28,173 nucleotides of DNA from a virus. Below the pieces are notes generated by a model. The model was given only the letters and a program-made list of their open reading frames with translations, had not been told where the DNA came from and searched no databases. The position numbers and the translations under genes are program-made. Below are positions 7,600-16,694 of the stretch, piece by piece. The DNA lies in IMG/VR virus record IMGVR_UViG_3300005827_000104, positions 1 through 28,173 of that record. One strand, given 5' to 3'. Numbering within the stretch: position 1 is the first letter of the stretch; each line of letters begins with the position of its first letter.

Positions 7600-8576
7600 T
7601 GCCGTACACACCTGATCTAAACCAATTGCAGATTGGTAAAGAAACGACCTGGGGCACTTCCGTTACCCCCACCGCAAAAATGGGCCTGATTGAAGAAGTC
7701 AAGCTGACCCCTGAAATCGAAGTCGGGCGAAACCCTGACGTGCGCGGCAGTCTCGTCGGGGCTGACTACGTTCACACCCTGGATAGCCAGAAAGCCGCAG
7801 CCACAGTGAGCGGTATTCTGACATACGAGGATATTGGATTCTGGCTCGATAGCATCCTGGCTATCAATACATCCCCGTCAGGCGCGGGGCCTTACATTTA
7901 CCCCCGCGAAGCCCCGCTGACCGCTGTGCCAACCCGGCGCATGATGACCCTGGTTTGGGGTCAGACTGGCGCGATTTATAAACTGGCGGGCGGGATCGTC
8001 AAGGAGTTGACCATCAGCTTCGAGGTTAATAAACCCTGGAAGTTTTCGGCAACCATGATCGGCAAAAGCATCGCAACCGGTGCGCTGGCTGTCTTGTCTG
8101 ATCGCACGCAAACGCCAATTCACTCCAACGAGAGCAGTCTGTTTATTGACGCCTGGGCCGGCACGGCAGGTGGTACCGCGATCACTGCGCCTGTCTGGTT
8201 TGGCGGCGAGTTAAGCATCAAAGCCAATACCGAAGTGGTAATGGGCATGGGCAGCCTGACCGCTGCCGCTTATGTTGATGCAGCCTACGAGGCGTCTCTC
8301 AAACTGCACATGGAAACGCACGCCACCAGCGCGGCTTATGTGGCGTCCATCCTGGGCACCAGCCTGCTCCAGCACCAGGTGCGCATCAAGGGCACCACGG
8401 GTGCAACCCAAATTGCACAGTTTGACTTTGCCGGCACGCACACCAAAGCCCCGGAAAGTTTCTCCGACTCCGATGGCGTGGTCACCTGGGAATTCGAGAT
8501 GACCAAAGCCTATAACCCAACGCTGGCGAACTGGCTGAAAACGTCAGTCACCAACGGCATCTCTGTTCTTCCATAA
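7599..8576 (+). CDS. Major tail tube protein
   Basis: A 325-residue protein in the tail-tube position. The N-terminus (LQIGKETTWGTSVTPTAKM then a long acidic strand VKLTPEIEVGRNPDVRGS) matches the phage tail-tube family in which a G-x-E-T-x-(W/F)-G-T motif opens the protein. Beta-rich repeats with Gly/Ala/Ser turns follow, ending in a strand with VVTWEFEM. Hexamers of this protein form the tail tube. It is followed by the tail chaperones and tape measure, the standard order. Confidence 0.85.
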   Translation: MPYTPDLNQLQIGKETTWGTSVTPTAKMGLIEEVKLTPEIEVGRNPDVRGSLVGADYVHTLDSQKAAATVSGILTYEDIGFWLDSILAINTSPSGAGPYIYPREAPLTAVPTRRMMTLVWGQTGAIYKLAGGIVKELTISFEVNKPWKFSATMIGKSIATGALAVLSDRTQTPIHSNESSLFIDAWAGTAGGTAITAPVWFGGELSIKANTEVVMGMGSLTAAAYVDAAYEASLKLHMETHATSAAYVASILGTSLLQHQVRIKGTTGATQIAQFDFAGTHTKAPESFSDSDGVVTWEFEMTKAYNPTLANWLKTSVTNGISVLP

Positions 8577-8583
8577 GGATTTT

Positions 8584-8871
8584 ATGAGCAACCCTTCTGA
8601 AAATGTCAAAGTCGTAATCACCCCTCCCGGCCCCCAGGCCCCAGGGTTTGCCCGTCGCATTCGCCGTGCCGCCTACTTCCAGGATGCCGTTTCTGGTGGA
8701 AAGATCACTGCAACGCTGATTGATGAGCTTGTTCTTTTCTTGGCTGACTACTGCGAAGGCCCGCGTGAAGACGTGATCGAACACCTGTGGGGATGCTCTC
8801 AGGATCAATTCATGGAAATCTTGTCTGCCGTTGCCGGAGGCAGCGGCTCGGAAGTCCCCCCGGTGAATTAA
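8584..8871 (+). CDS. Tail assembly chaperone, G-type product
   Basis: A 95-residue product read without frameshifting, ending at TAA 8869-8871. It is helical (ITATLIDELVLFLADYCEG, residues about 41-59) and ends in a Gly/Ser-rich, Pro-containing tail, like gpG-type chaperones. These coat the tape measure and recruit tube protein during tail assembly. Start ATG follows AAGGA, seven bases after the tube gene. Its last codons contain the slippery site. Confidence 0.8.
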   Translation: MSNPSENVKVVITPPGPQAPGFARRIRRAAYFQDAVSGGKITATLIDELVLFLADYCEGPREDVIEHLWGCSQDQFMEILSAVAGGSGSEVPPVN

Positions 8872-9071
8872 GAGAATTTCGCCGTTACCTGCGAGGGTAT
8901 GAGAGCGGACGATACCCTGAGTGGGCCACCTGCCTGGATATGTCAGGTGGTGACCCCCTCAGGGCAAAAGAAATCTACGATCAAATGGATGCCGAGTGGT
9001 ACTACCGCTGGCACGCATGGAAATCAGAGCGCAAGCGGGCAGGAGTAGACCGTGACCACCTACCAGGTTGA
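8584..9071 (+). CDS. Tail assembly chaperone, G-T fusion by -1 frameshift
   Basis: Ribosomes that slip back one base at 8856-8862 join 93 residues of G to 69 residues of a second frame that ends at TGA 9069-9071, giving 162 residues. The added T part starts GELREFRRYLRGYES and contains YPEWATCLDMSGGDPLRAKE and a WYYRWHAWKSERKR helix. It has no plausible start of its own and lies between tube and tape measure, as in lambda G/GT. It overlaps the tape-measure start by 20 bases. Frameshifting itself is inferred. Confidence 0.75.
8856..8862 (+). other. Programmed -1 ribosomal frameshift site, C CCC CCG
   Basis: Six C residues (8856-8861) and a G give X XXY YYZ in the zero frame (codons GTC CCC CCG). 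After a one-base slip both Pro tRNAs can re-pair. The zero-frame stop lies seven bases after the heptamer. A weak imperfect hairpin (GGTGAATT with AATTTCGCC) follows at once. No strong pseudoknot is obvious. Confidence 0.7.
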
Positions 9072-12000
9072 ATTAGTAGTAAATGGACGGGATAACGCCA
9101 GCGGCCCACTTAACAAGGTCGGTGGCGTTCTTGGCAATATTGCCACCATTGCCGGCGGCATCCTGTCTGCTCAGGTTTTCAGCGGGATTGCCAGCGGGAT
9201 AGGCAACATGGCAAGCGAGGCCCTGAACAGCTACGCAAACTTTGAGCGCCTGGGAATGGCGCTTCAAAGTTTGTCAGCCCGCGAACTGCTCAATACTGGC
9301 GCAGCCAACAACATGACATCTGCCATGGAAATGGCGAAGGGCCAGGCGGCAGAGTTGCAGGGCTGGATTACAAAGCTGGCTATCCTATCCCCGTTCAACC
9401 AGGAAGATGTCGCGCAGTCTTTCCGCCTGGCAATGGCCTACGGGTTTACGACCAAGGAAGCCCAGCGGCTCACCCAGGCCACCATTGACTTTGCTGCCGG
9501 CTCCGGGGCTTCCGGGTATGCCATGCAGCAGATCGCGCTTGCCCTGGGCCAGATCAAGGCCAAGGGCAAACTTGCCGGGCAGGAAGTGCTCCAGCTTACC
9601 AATGCCGGTTTGGATGTGCGCGGCATACTGGCTAAGTCGTTTGGCGTTACCACTGAGAAGCTGATCGAAATGCAGGAGAAGGGTCTTATCCCTGCCGACA
9701 AGGCCATCGAGGCCATTGTCAAAACTCTGGAGAATGACTTCGGTGGCGCAGCCAAAGCGCAGGCCGCCACATTCTCCGGCCTGATCGCATCCCTGCAAGA
9801 CATCAAGAGTGTCGGCCTGCGGGAGTTTTTCGCCGGCACGTTCAAGGCCATCCAGCCGTATCTATCGGCTTTTGTAGATAAGTTTTCGGACCCGGCTTTC
9901 ATGGCGAAAATCCGCGAGTTCGGCGAGCGGCTGGGCGGGATCGTTGCCAAGCTGCTGGAATTTGGCGCAGTCCTTGCCAGCGGGAACCTGTCACAAATCT
10001 CAGACAAGGTCGTCGGGATGCTGATTGACCTGGCTGCCCGCTTCGGATGGACAAAGGAGCAGCTTATCAGTGCGCTGGCAGTTTGGCGCAATTTCCGCCA
10101 CGGCCTCGCGGTTGCCATCGAAGGCGTGCGGGCCACGCTTTCAGATATGGGGGAAAACTGGGAAAAATTCAAAGAAGACTTGTCGGCTGAAACCATCCTG
10201 GATGTCTTGAAGGGCGTTTTCGGCGGATTGTCTGGTGCTGCAATCGCGGCTATGTTTGCCCCTGTTGGTGCGGCCCTGCTCCAGGGGCTTTTCAGTTTTA
10301 CCACTGGCAAAAGCATCCTGGCTATCGGTCGGCTGCTGATTGGAAAGCTGTTCACCGGCATCCTGGTCGGGCTTTCCATGCTGAACCCGATGCTGGGTGG
10401 CGCATTCTTCCGCATGTTCATGGTCGGCGGAACGTTTTTCAAGCTGGGCGGGCTGATCTCCGGTAAGATTTTTTCGGGCCTGCTGGTTGGGCTTTCTCGT
10501 CTATCCCCGGCGCTGGGTGGCGCATTCTTCCGCATGTTTATGGTCGGGGGAGCGGTTCCCAAGCTGCTGGCTGGGTTTGGTGGCGTAGTTGCCAAGCTGG
10601 CCCCGGTGACAAAATTCCTGCTGCCGCTTCTTGGCATGGCTGCCCCCATCGTTCTGATCGCGGGCGCAATTATGACCCTGATCGGCGCATTCTCGCTGCT
10701 CGGCAAGGGCAAGCTGCTGCCGATGCTGGAGCCTTTGCGCGGCATCTTCATGCAGATCATGAGTGTGGCAGCCCGTATTGTTCCGGTCGTTCTTGCTGCC
10801 GGCAAGGCTATCTGGGAGTCGCTGATCCAAAACTCAGAAAAACTCGCGGGCCAGGTTATCCCTTGGCTGGTCGAGCAGTTCCAGAAATTTGCAGACTGGT
10901 TCTCGATAAACGAACCGCTTATTAAGCAGTTTATCGAAACCGTAGCTGGTTTCATCGCAAACCACCTCATACCTGCCATCGCCGGCGCATGGAAGGTTAT
11001 TGAGCCTTTGCTCACCGGGATCATTGATCTGCTGCTCAACCTGATTACCTTCATCATGCAGGTTGTAGTAGGGGATTGGGAAGGTGCCTGGGCAACACTC
11101 GGTAAAACCGTGATGGATGCCGGTTCAGCTATCGGGCGCGCTGTTTGGGGCTTACTGGATTGGATCGCCAGTATGTTCGGTACCAGCCTGGAAGAAATCG
11201 GCAAGGTTTGGGCTGGCAACTGGCAACTGCTGCGCATGATCGTCGAGCGAATGGCCCAGGCAATCGAAAAAGAAGCGGCCAAAATTGGCAAAGGCTTTGT
11301 TGACGGATTTAACAAAAATGTTCTTCCAGGCCTGAAGCAGTTCTGGAAAATAGTCGAACCACTGTTTGTTGGTTCTCTGCGAAATATTGAAAATGTGCTG
11401 ATGTTCCTGCTACGCATCTTTCGCGGAGAGTTCCCGCAGGCAATTGACGCGCTGTGGAAAACAATAGACGAGTGGTACGACGGCATGGAAAGCGCGTTTT
11501 TCGAGCTTTCCAATATGATCCTGGGATGGTTCGGAACTTCCTGGGCGCAGATCGCGGCCCAATGGCAAACATCCTGGGGCGCTCTCAAGGAATCCGTTGT
11601 TGTTGCGTTCCAGAATATTGTCACTGCGATTACCACCTGGCTCAGTAATGTTGTCGCGGCAATCAAACAAAAAATCAAGGAAGCCGGCGACGCGGTAGTT
11701 TCCCTGGCAAGCTCGGTAGTTACTGGCGTAACTACTGCCTGGGCAAAGCTCGTAGACACGGTTGTCAAGTTTTTGACTAACCTTGTAACCACGATTGGCA
11801 GCAAGGTGAACGATTTCGTAAAAGCGGGCCGGGATATGGTCGCCGGCATCGTGACCGGCTTCGGTGCGGCTGTAGCGTCGTGGTGGAGCCAATTGCTATC
11901 AATGGGTGCGAATGTCGTCAACGGCATTAGCCAGGGCATCCAGAACGCCTGGTCATCCTTCGTTACTTGGTTGAGCGGGCTTGTTGGCGGCTTGATTGAC

Positions 12001-12300
12001 ACGCTGCTGGATATGTTCGGCATCAACTCGCCATCCACGGTTACTGCTGAGATGGGTAAAAATCTCATGCTCGGCCTCGCCAAGGGCATCAATGACGCTG
12101 CCAGCCTGCCCCAGGTGGCGCTCTCTGCCAGCATGGGCGATATGGGCGGCGGCGCTGGTGGAAACGATTACTGGCGCGCTGGCAATGGCGCACGCGGTGT
12201 GCAAAACAACAACCGGCAGACCGTGAACTATTTCGGCCCGGTCACAGTAGAACAAAAAGCGCAGGTCAATGACCGAGACCTGCTGAAAGGACTCCGGTAA
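9052..12300 (+). CDS. Tape measure protein
   Basis: The longest gene here (1082 residues), starting at GTG 9052 with AGGAG upstream. It sets tail length and is ejected with DNA. N-terminal residues about 20-70 are Gly/Ala-rich (GGVLGNIATIAGGILSAQVF). Residues about 85-290 carry the TMP-type helical region. Residues about 385-555 hold several hydrophobic membrane-like segments, including a duplicated 40-residue unit. Two W-x-x-(I/V)-EPL modules follow (about 640 and 765), one with GDWEGAW (about 677). The C-terminal FGINSPSTVTAEMGKNLMLGLAKG is the usual conserved end. No lytic transglycosylase or peptidase motif was noticed. Confidence 0.93.
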   Translation: MTTYQVELVVNGRDNASGPLNKVGGVLGNIATIAGGILSAQVFSGIASGIGNMASEALNSYANFERLGMALQSLSARELLNTGAANNMTSAMEMAKGQAAELQGWITKLAILSPFNQEDVAQSFRLAMAYGFTTKEAQRLTQATIDFAAGSGASGYAMQQIALALGQIKAKGKLAGQEVLQLTNAGLDVRGILAKSFGVTTEKLIEMQEKGLIPADKAIEAIVKTLENDFGGAAKAQAATFSGLIASLQDIKSVGLREFFAGTFKAIQPYLSAFVDKFSDPAFMAKIREFGERLGGIVAKLLEFGAVLASGNLSQISDKVVGMLIDLAARFGWTKEQLISALAVWRNFRHGLAVAIEGVRATLSDMGENWEKFKEDLSAETILDVLKGVFGGLSGAAIAAMFAPVGAALLQGLFSFTTGKSILAIGRLLIGKLFTGILVGLSMLNPMLGGAFFRMFMVGGTFFKLGGLISGKIFSGLLVGLSRLSPALGGAFFRMFMVGGAVPKLLAGFGGVVAKLAPVTKFLLPLLGMAAPIVLIAGAIMTLIGAFSLLGKGKLLPMLEPLRGIFMQIMSVAARIVPVVLAAGKAIWESLIQNSEKLAGQVIPWLVEQFQKFADWFSINEPLIKQFIETVAGFIANHLIPAIAGAWKVIEPLLTGIIDLLLNLITFIMQVVVGDWEGAWATLGKTVMDAGSAIGRAVWGLLDWIASMFGTSLEEIGKVWAGNWQLLRMIVERMAQAIEKEAAKIGKGFVDGFNKNVLPGLKQFWKIVEPLFVGSLRNIENVLMFLLRIFRGEFPQAIDALWKTIDEWYDGMESAFFELSNMILGWFGTSWAQIAAQWQTSWGALKESVVVAFQNIVTAITTWLSNVVAAIKQKIKEAGDAVVSLASSVVTGVTTAWAKLVDTVVKFLTNLVTTIGSKVNDFVKAGRDMVAGIVTGFGAAVASWWSQLLSMGANVVNGISQGIQNAWSSFVTWLSGLVGGLIDTLLDMFGINSPSTVTAEMGKNLMLGLAKGINDAASLPQVALSASMGDMGGGAGGNDYWRAGNGARGVQNNNRQTVNYFGPVTVEQKAQVNDRDLLKGLR
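10321..10560 (+). repeat. 120-bp tandem duplication inside tape measure gene
   Basis: Bases 10321-10440 and 10441-10560 align without gaps, and both contain GGTGGCGCATTCTTCCGCAT. At protein level two 40-residue units share LVGLS, LGGAFFRMFMVGG and flanking Gly/Lys positions (residues about 424-503). Both units are strongly hydrophobic and could be membrane-crossing segments. Confidence 0.85.
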
Positions 12301-12306
12301 ACAATT

Positions 12307-14232
12307 ATGTTGTTAAGCCTATACAGTTATGACGGCGTGCTGCTCAATGACAGCACAAACTACAATGCCACCATTCCCCCTGGGAATTCAATGCCTGCCG
12401 CAAACCCGGAGTTCGTAAACCGGGGAAGCACCTGGCCCAAGCTGGCCGGCAAAACCCTGTCTGGCGCTACTTTTACGTTCAAGGTCATCTTTCGCGGCAC
12501 AATTCACACCCAACTGGAAGCGCTCAAGGCGCTTTTCCGGGTGGATGATTTCACGCCTCGCCAGCTAATCGCATTCGACACATCCGACTCTAATCGCGCC
12601 TGGTATGTGATGGGATACCCTGTTCAGCCCCCGCTTTTCGAGAACTCGGAAGGCGGGGGGTCTGTGATCGTCACACTGGCTCTTGAAGAGCCGATCTGGC
12701 GCGAATATGTCCAGCAGTCTGACACCTGGTCTGTTGTTGCCACGGGTGCAACCCGTGCAATCACCACGCGGGGCAACATCGAAACCCCGCCAGTGTTTGA
12801 AATTACGCCAACCGTGGCTAAAGTGGGCGGATACGCCTACAAGCGCTATGTGATCGTTTACAACAAAACGGCTCGTCCATTCGCATACTACCCGCTCAAC
12901 CTGGTAGGTGACTGGAACACCAGCACACTGATCGCTGGTGGAAAAATGCAGGCAGATGGAGACGATCTACGTGTCAACGTGGATGGTGTGGAGGCAAGCC
13001 GTTGGATTTACAACATAAATTCAACGACCACACGGGTTTGGGCCAATATCAACCTGCGCCCAAAAGTCGAGTTTACCCTGGGCGCAAACATCGCCATTTC
13101 TGGCCTGGCAGACATCACCGTTGCCAACACCACAGCCAATATCGCGGCCCTGAAAACCCTGCAAGCATCCGGGGCGCTATTGATTGATAACGAGGTGATT
13201 CTATACAATGGCGTGAACGTTTCCACCCGAAAGATCACCCCGACTGCGCGTGCTGCCATGAACACCACCGCAGCAACCCACACCAGTGGCGCAACTATTC
13301 GGTTTATCGAGCATACCATTCTGGTTTATTACGGCAACTCGGCGGTAAGCGCCCCCTACGTCAATGACAACGTCAAGCCGATGTTTGGGGTTAGTTCCAG
13401 CAACACCCTATGGGAATATACAGATTTTGCCGACCGGGCCAAAATCAGGCGCTTTATCTGGAACCAGAACAAACGGATTGCTGCCGGCGCGGCATCCTAC
13501 CACTACTTTGGCGATCATGGCAGCCTGAGCGATGATCCGGCTGTAGAAGCCGGCTTGTTGATCGGATGCTACCAGCAAACCGGTGTGTGGCGGGCTGGGC
13601 AGGGCGATCTGGATTGGACTTTCTACCACCCGGCAGGCATCACTAACATAGCTGCCAGCGGCGAAAAATACAAAGGTAACGCATCCTGGCCCACTGCCAA
13701 GCTCCAGAAGAGCGCAGGCGGGGCCACCTGGGCCGACATCGCAGCGATCACCGTACCGGCCAGTGTAACAACCTGGACGGCCTGGACAGTGGCATCCACG
13801 GCATTGGGCGCTGGAACCTGGCTATATGTGCGGTTCCTTTTCTCAGGAACCGTGAACGCAGGCACATCAATATTCGCTGCTATGGAAATGTCTGCCATCA
13901 GCGTTACGCTCGACTCAGCCGGCGTACCGTCTGTGACCATGCAGGCAGAGCAGGACAACTACAGCATGGATGTCAAAATCACCAACACAACCACCGGCGA
14001 GTATTTCACCGTGGGGTGCGTGATGGGCCTCAACGAAACCATAACTGTGGACTGCGAAAACCTAAGAGTTTACAACTCGGACGGGCAGAACCTGCACGGC
14101 GCACTGGATCGCTCGTCAAAGCGCACGGAATTCCTAACGCTGAAAGCTGGCGCAAATACCATTCAGTTTGATGATACGGGCACTGCTGCCGTGACCGTTA
14201 TGACGAAGTGGCGCGCCAGGAGCCTACTCTAA
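12307..14232 (+). CDS. Distal tail protein (Dit-like) with large insertions
   Basis: A 641-residue protein in the distal-tail position. The N-terminal 150 residues (strand-rich, ending FENSEGGGSVIVTLALEEPIW) match a Dit belt domain. Residues about 280-335 contain a phage-tail motif, LLIDNEVILYNGV then TPTARAAMNTTAATHTSGA. Residues about 430-545 look like an inserted beta-sandwich, possibly carbohydrate-binding. The C-terminus (ETITVDCENLRVYNSDG, TLKAGANTIQFDDTG) is the closing Dit galectin-like domain. It is more than twice the usual Dit length, so the insertions may help bind the host surface. Its ribosome site is poor: AAGGA lies 14 or more bases from the ATG. Confidence 0.75.
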   Translation: MLLSLYSYDGVLLNDSTNYNATIPPGNSMPAANPEFVNRGSTWPKLAGKTLSGATFTFKVIFRGTIHTQLEALKALFRVDDFTPRQLIAFDTSDSNRAWYVMGYPVQPPLFENSEGGGSVIVTLALEEPIWREYVQQSDTWSVVATGATRAITTRGNIETPPVFEITPTVAKVGGYAYKRYVIVYNKTARPFAYYPLNLVGDWNTSTLIAGGKMQADGDDLRVNVDGVEASRWIYNINSTTTRVWANINLRPKVEFTLGANIAISGLADITVANTTANIAALKTLQASGALLIDNEVILYNGVNVSTRKITPTARAAMNTTAATHTSGATIRFIEHTILVYYGNSAVSAPYVNDNVKPMFGVSSSNTLWEYTDFADRAKIRRFIWNQNKRIAAGAASYHYFGDHGSLSDDPAVEAGLLIGCYQQTGVWRAGQGDLDWTFYHPAGITNIAASGEKYKGNASWPTAKLQKSAGGATWADIAAITVPASVTTWTAWTVASTALGAGTWLYVRFLFSGTVNAGTSIFAAMEMSAISVTLDSAGVPSVTMQAEQDNYSMDVKITNTTTGEYFTVGCVMGLNETITVDCENLRVYNSDGQNLHGALDRSSKRTEFLTLKAGANTIQFDDTGTAAVTVMTKWRARSLL

Positions 14233-15260
14233 TGCCAACTGGACAAATCACGATTTACAGCAAATACGGCGAACCCCTGACCGACATCCGGGCGGGGGTT
14301 GTGCGATCTTGGGTACTCAATGGCGTGGGCCAGGCTGAATTTGGGATTGCTTACACCGATCCCAAATGCCGGCGGGCTTATTTTGAATTTGGTAACTATG
14401 TGACCATTGAACATACCAACCTGCCGATCTGGGCAGGCGTGATTGACACACCTCGCCAGTGGCGCGGCAACTACCTGACCGTGCGTGCATACGAGATGGG
14501 CTATATGCTCAAGTACCGGCGCACAACTGCCGGGCTGAAGCTAACCGGGAAAGCTGGCGAAATCGCTTCTGACCTGGTGCGCCTGGCAAATGAGCAGGGC
14601 GATACTCAACTTCGGGTTGGAGAAATATACGGAGGTGGATCAGACCGAGAGGAAACTTTGGGCGATACGGCCTACTCGCACATGGATGCTGTGCGCCGGC
14701 GCTCCGGCAACGAGTGGACGATTATCCCAGACCTGGACGGCAAACAACTCGTCGGCAACTTCAACTGGCATTACAAAGCCGGGCGAACCGTCACAGAAAT
14801 CGAATTAACCGAAAAGAACACTGAAAAAACAAGCTATACCCTGTCGGAAGAAGGCGAGATACTGAACGACATCCGTGGTTATGGCGACGCCATCACAAGC
14901 GCAACACGCCTGGTTGCGTATTCCCAGGATTATGAGTCTATGGGGCGTTACGGTCGCCGGCAGGGTACAAAAACGTACAGCGGAAACCGCCAACAAGCCA
15001 CGCTGGATGCAAATACAGCGGCGGATGTGGCGCTGCGCAAAAACCCGGAGATGGTTTTTCAGGCTACGGCACTGGATGTTGGTAGTACATTCAATGCGCT
15101 CCGCCTGGGTAACCGGATTGGGGTAAATGTTTCAGGCGTTGGCTTCACAGACGACGGCCTGGGTTACCGAAGCACCGTGCGTATCGTAGGCATGCGATAC
15201 TCCGATTTTACAGACAGCGTGGAGCTTATCACGAGCGAGGATATTGTAGATGGCGGATGA
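14232..15260 (+). CDS. Tail hub / tail-associated protein (Tal-like)
   Basis: A 342-residue protein beginning at ATG 14232, which overlaps the upstream stop (TAATG) and has CAGGAG nine bases earlier. A GTG at 14208 is less likely. The N-terminal region (ITIYSKYGEPL, SWVLNGVGQAEFGIAYTDPK, YVTIEHTNLPIWAGVIDTP) matches the gp27-like hub domain that forms a trimeric ring under Dit. LVGNFNWHYKAGR and later strands continue the hub fold, and the C-terminus is VELITSEDI. No peptidase or lysozyme domain is visible, so it is probably purely structural. Confidence 0.75.
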   Translation: MPTGQITIYSKYGEPLTDIRAGVVRSWVLNGVGQAEFGIAYTDPKCRRAYFEFGNYVTIEHTNLPIWAGVIDTPRQWRGNYLTVRAYEMGYMLKYRRTTAGLKLTGKAGEIASDLVRLANEQGDTQLRVGEIYGGGSDREETLGDTAYSHMDAVRRRSGNEWTIIPDLDGKQLVGNFNWHYKAGRTVTEIELTEKNTEKTSYTLSEEGEILNDIRGYGDAITSATRLVAYSQDYESMGRYGRRQGTKTYSGNRQQATLDANTAADVALRKNPEMVFQATALDVGSTFNALRLGNRIGVNVSGVGFTDDGLGYRSTVRIVGMRYSDFTDSVELITSEDIVDGG

Positions 15261-16629
15261 ATTCGATCTGACTGCCGTTCCTGGCAATTTTCTGAACTAT
15301 ATGCGCTCCCTCGAAGCGCGCATTGTATCCCTGGAAACCAGGGATGCAGAAGCTGGTCAACTTTCCGACTTGACTACCGACGCGGGCGAAATCCGTGGCG
15401 GCCAGATCATCGCCGGCGAGGGCGACCCATACGGCGAGGGCGATCCGTTCTCTGGTTCTGCAATGCTCTATCCACCTGCGGTTGTAGGCGGAGTCTCGTA
15501 CAACCTGGTTGGCATGAATGCAGGTAAGCTCAACTTCGCCATGCGGGCCACGGACGGTGCTGCCGCATTTGCCGGCGGAACTTCACTACTCACGAAAGAT
15601 GGACTAAAAATGACAACTGGAAATCCCTTTATCCTGGACGACGGGAATGACATGGCGACCTTTGGCATGCTTCCGGGCGGTGGCGCAGAAATGCTCTCCG
15701 CTTTGTCTTATTCTCTCAAAGCCGTAACAAATCCGAGTTTTGAAACCGGGGATTTGACTGGATGGACTGGCGTAGGCAGCCCGGCAGTGAGCGACGCACA
15801 GGCCCAGGATGGCACGTATTCGTGCAATGTGCTCAACTCGGTCATTTACACCGGGTTTATCGCGTCCGTGCGCACAGGCTTCGTAATTGACTTTTGGGCC
15901 TACAGCGTCGGTGGCCTGCCTCAGCTTACCGTTGCGATTGAGCAGTATGATGGCGCAAGCGTGCTGCTTAATTCCGATGGCGATAGCTTCTACCTGAACA
16001 GCCCAGGGGTGTGGCAGCGCTTCATCGTTCCGATCCGGGCTGCGCGCACTCCCGCAAAAATCAAGATGTACATTTCCACCACCGGCACGCAGCCGCTTTA
16101 TGTGGACAACATCAAACTGTACGACTGCAATAATCTCATGGCAATCCGCCATGATGTTATGGTTGATGGCGTGAAAATCTTTACCCAGCAGAAGGAGAAG
16201 TATCTTTTCCCGTACCTGCAAAGCTCGGATGCTTCGGAGCCTGTTTGCCCGTTTTTGGGCAACGGGAATCAAGAAACAATTCCTGCCCCGGCTGGTACCA
16301 CCCGTTACCTGGGCAGCAAGTCGGGCCTGGAAACGGTCGAGGCCGACACGGCGATCCAGTCCCCGTTTACCGGCACGCTGAAAAATCTCTATGTCCGTAC
16401 CCGCACGGCCCAGCCGGGAACCGGCACGCTCGTTTTCACGCTGCAAATCCAGAACGTGGACACCGGAATTGTGGTGACAATCCCCGCTGGCTCTGCTGCG
16501 GTACTTGGTTCTGACGGAGCGCACAGCGCTGCAATTTCAGCCGGCGAACGTATCGCGCTGAAAGCCGTCAACAATTCGTCTGGTACGAGCGCGGAGATTG
16601 CAGGTTGGTCGGTCGGTCTGTACGCCTAG
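15250..16629 (+). CDS. Probable receptor-binding tail protein with CBM-like domain
   Basis: A 459-residue protein overlapping the hub gene by 11 bases, last of the tail operon. Residues about 12-42 are a short trimer-type coiled coil (FLNYMRSLEARIVSLETRD). Residues about 45-150 are Gly-rich with beta turns. Residues about 160-295 begin NPSFETGDLTGWTG and end YVDNIKLYD, the start and end pattern of carbohydrate-binding modules of the CBM4/9 galactose-binding fold. Residues about 330-459 form a final beta domain. The arrangement fits a tail tip that recognises surface glycans. No enzymatic motif seen. Confidence 0.65.
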   Translation: MADEFDLTAVPGNFLNYMRSLEARIVSLETRDAEAGQLSDLTTDAGEIRGGQIIAGEGDPYGEGDPFSGSAMLYPPAVVGGVSYNLVGMNAGKLNFAMRATDGAAAFAGGTSLLTKDGLKMTTGNPFILDDGNDMATFGMLPGGGAEMLSALSYSLKAVTNPSFETGDLTGWTGVGSPAVSDAQAQDGTYSCNVLNSVIYTGFIASVRTGFVIDFWAYSVGGLPQLTVAIEQYDGASVLLNSDGDSFYLNSPGVWQRFIVPIRAARTPAKIKMYISTTGTQPLYVDNIKLYDCNNLMAIRHDVMVDGVKIFTQQKEKYLFPYLQSSDASEPVCPFLGNGNQETIPAPAGTTRYLGSKSGLETVEADTAIQSPFTGTLKNLYVRTRTAQPGTGTLVFTLQIQNVDTGIVVTIPAGSAAVLGSDGAHSAAISAGERIALKAVNNSSGTSAEIAGWSVGLYA

Positions 16630-16659
16630 ATTTATGAAATTATCAACATAAATTTACAG
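16630..16659 (+). repeat. 30-base repeat, copy A, with TTA-N6-TAA core
   Basis: Matches 16780-16809 at 26 of 30 positions. The core TTATCAACATAA is at 16640-16651 and an ACAG tail follows. Bases 16634-16651 can be read as ATG AAA TTA TCA ACA TAA, a five-codon mini-ORF. The copy lies directly after the receptor-binding gene and before a terminator. Confidence 0.6.
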
Positions 16660-16667
16660 AGAAAACA

Positions 16668-16694
16668 GCCCCGATCAGTTAGACTGATCGGGGC
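16668..16694 (+). terminator. Terminator of the tail operon
   Basis: An 11-bp perfect stem (16668-16678 with 16684-16694), extended by a T-A pair around a three-base loop, then ATTTAT. The T-run is short, so strength is uncertain, but it lies 39 bases after the last tail gene. A second 7-bp hairpin (16726-16732 with 16738-16744) follows. Confidence 0.65.

Noticed and set aside
9438-12134. Very long - strand open frame opposite the tape measure
   Set aside because: The + strand protein has clear tape-measure features. The antisense product is Ser/Pro/Arg-rich low-complexity sequence typical of a shadow frame.
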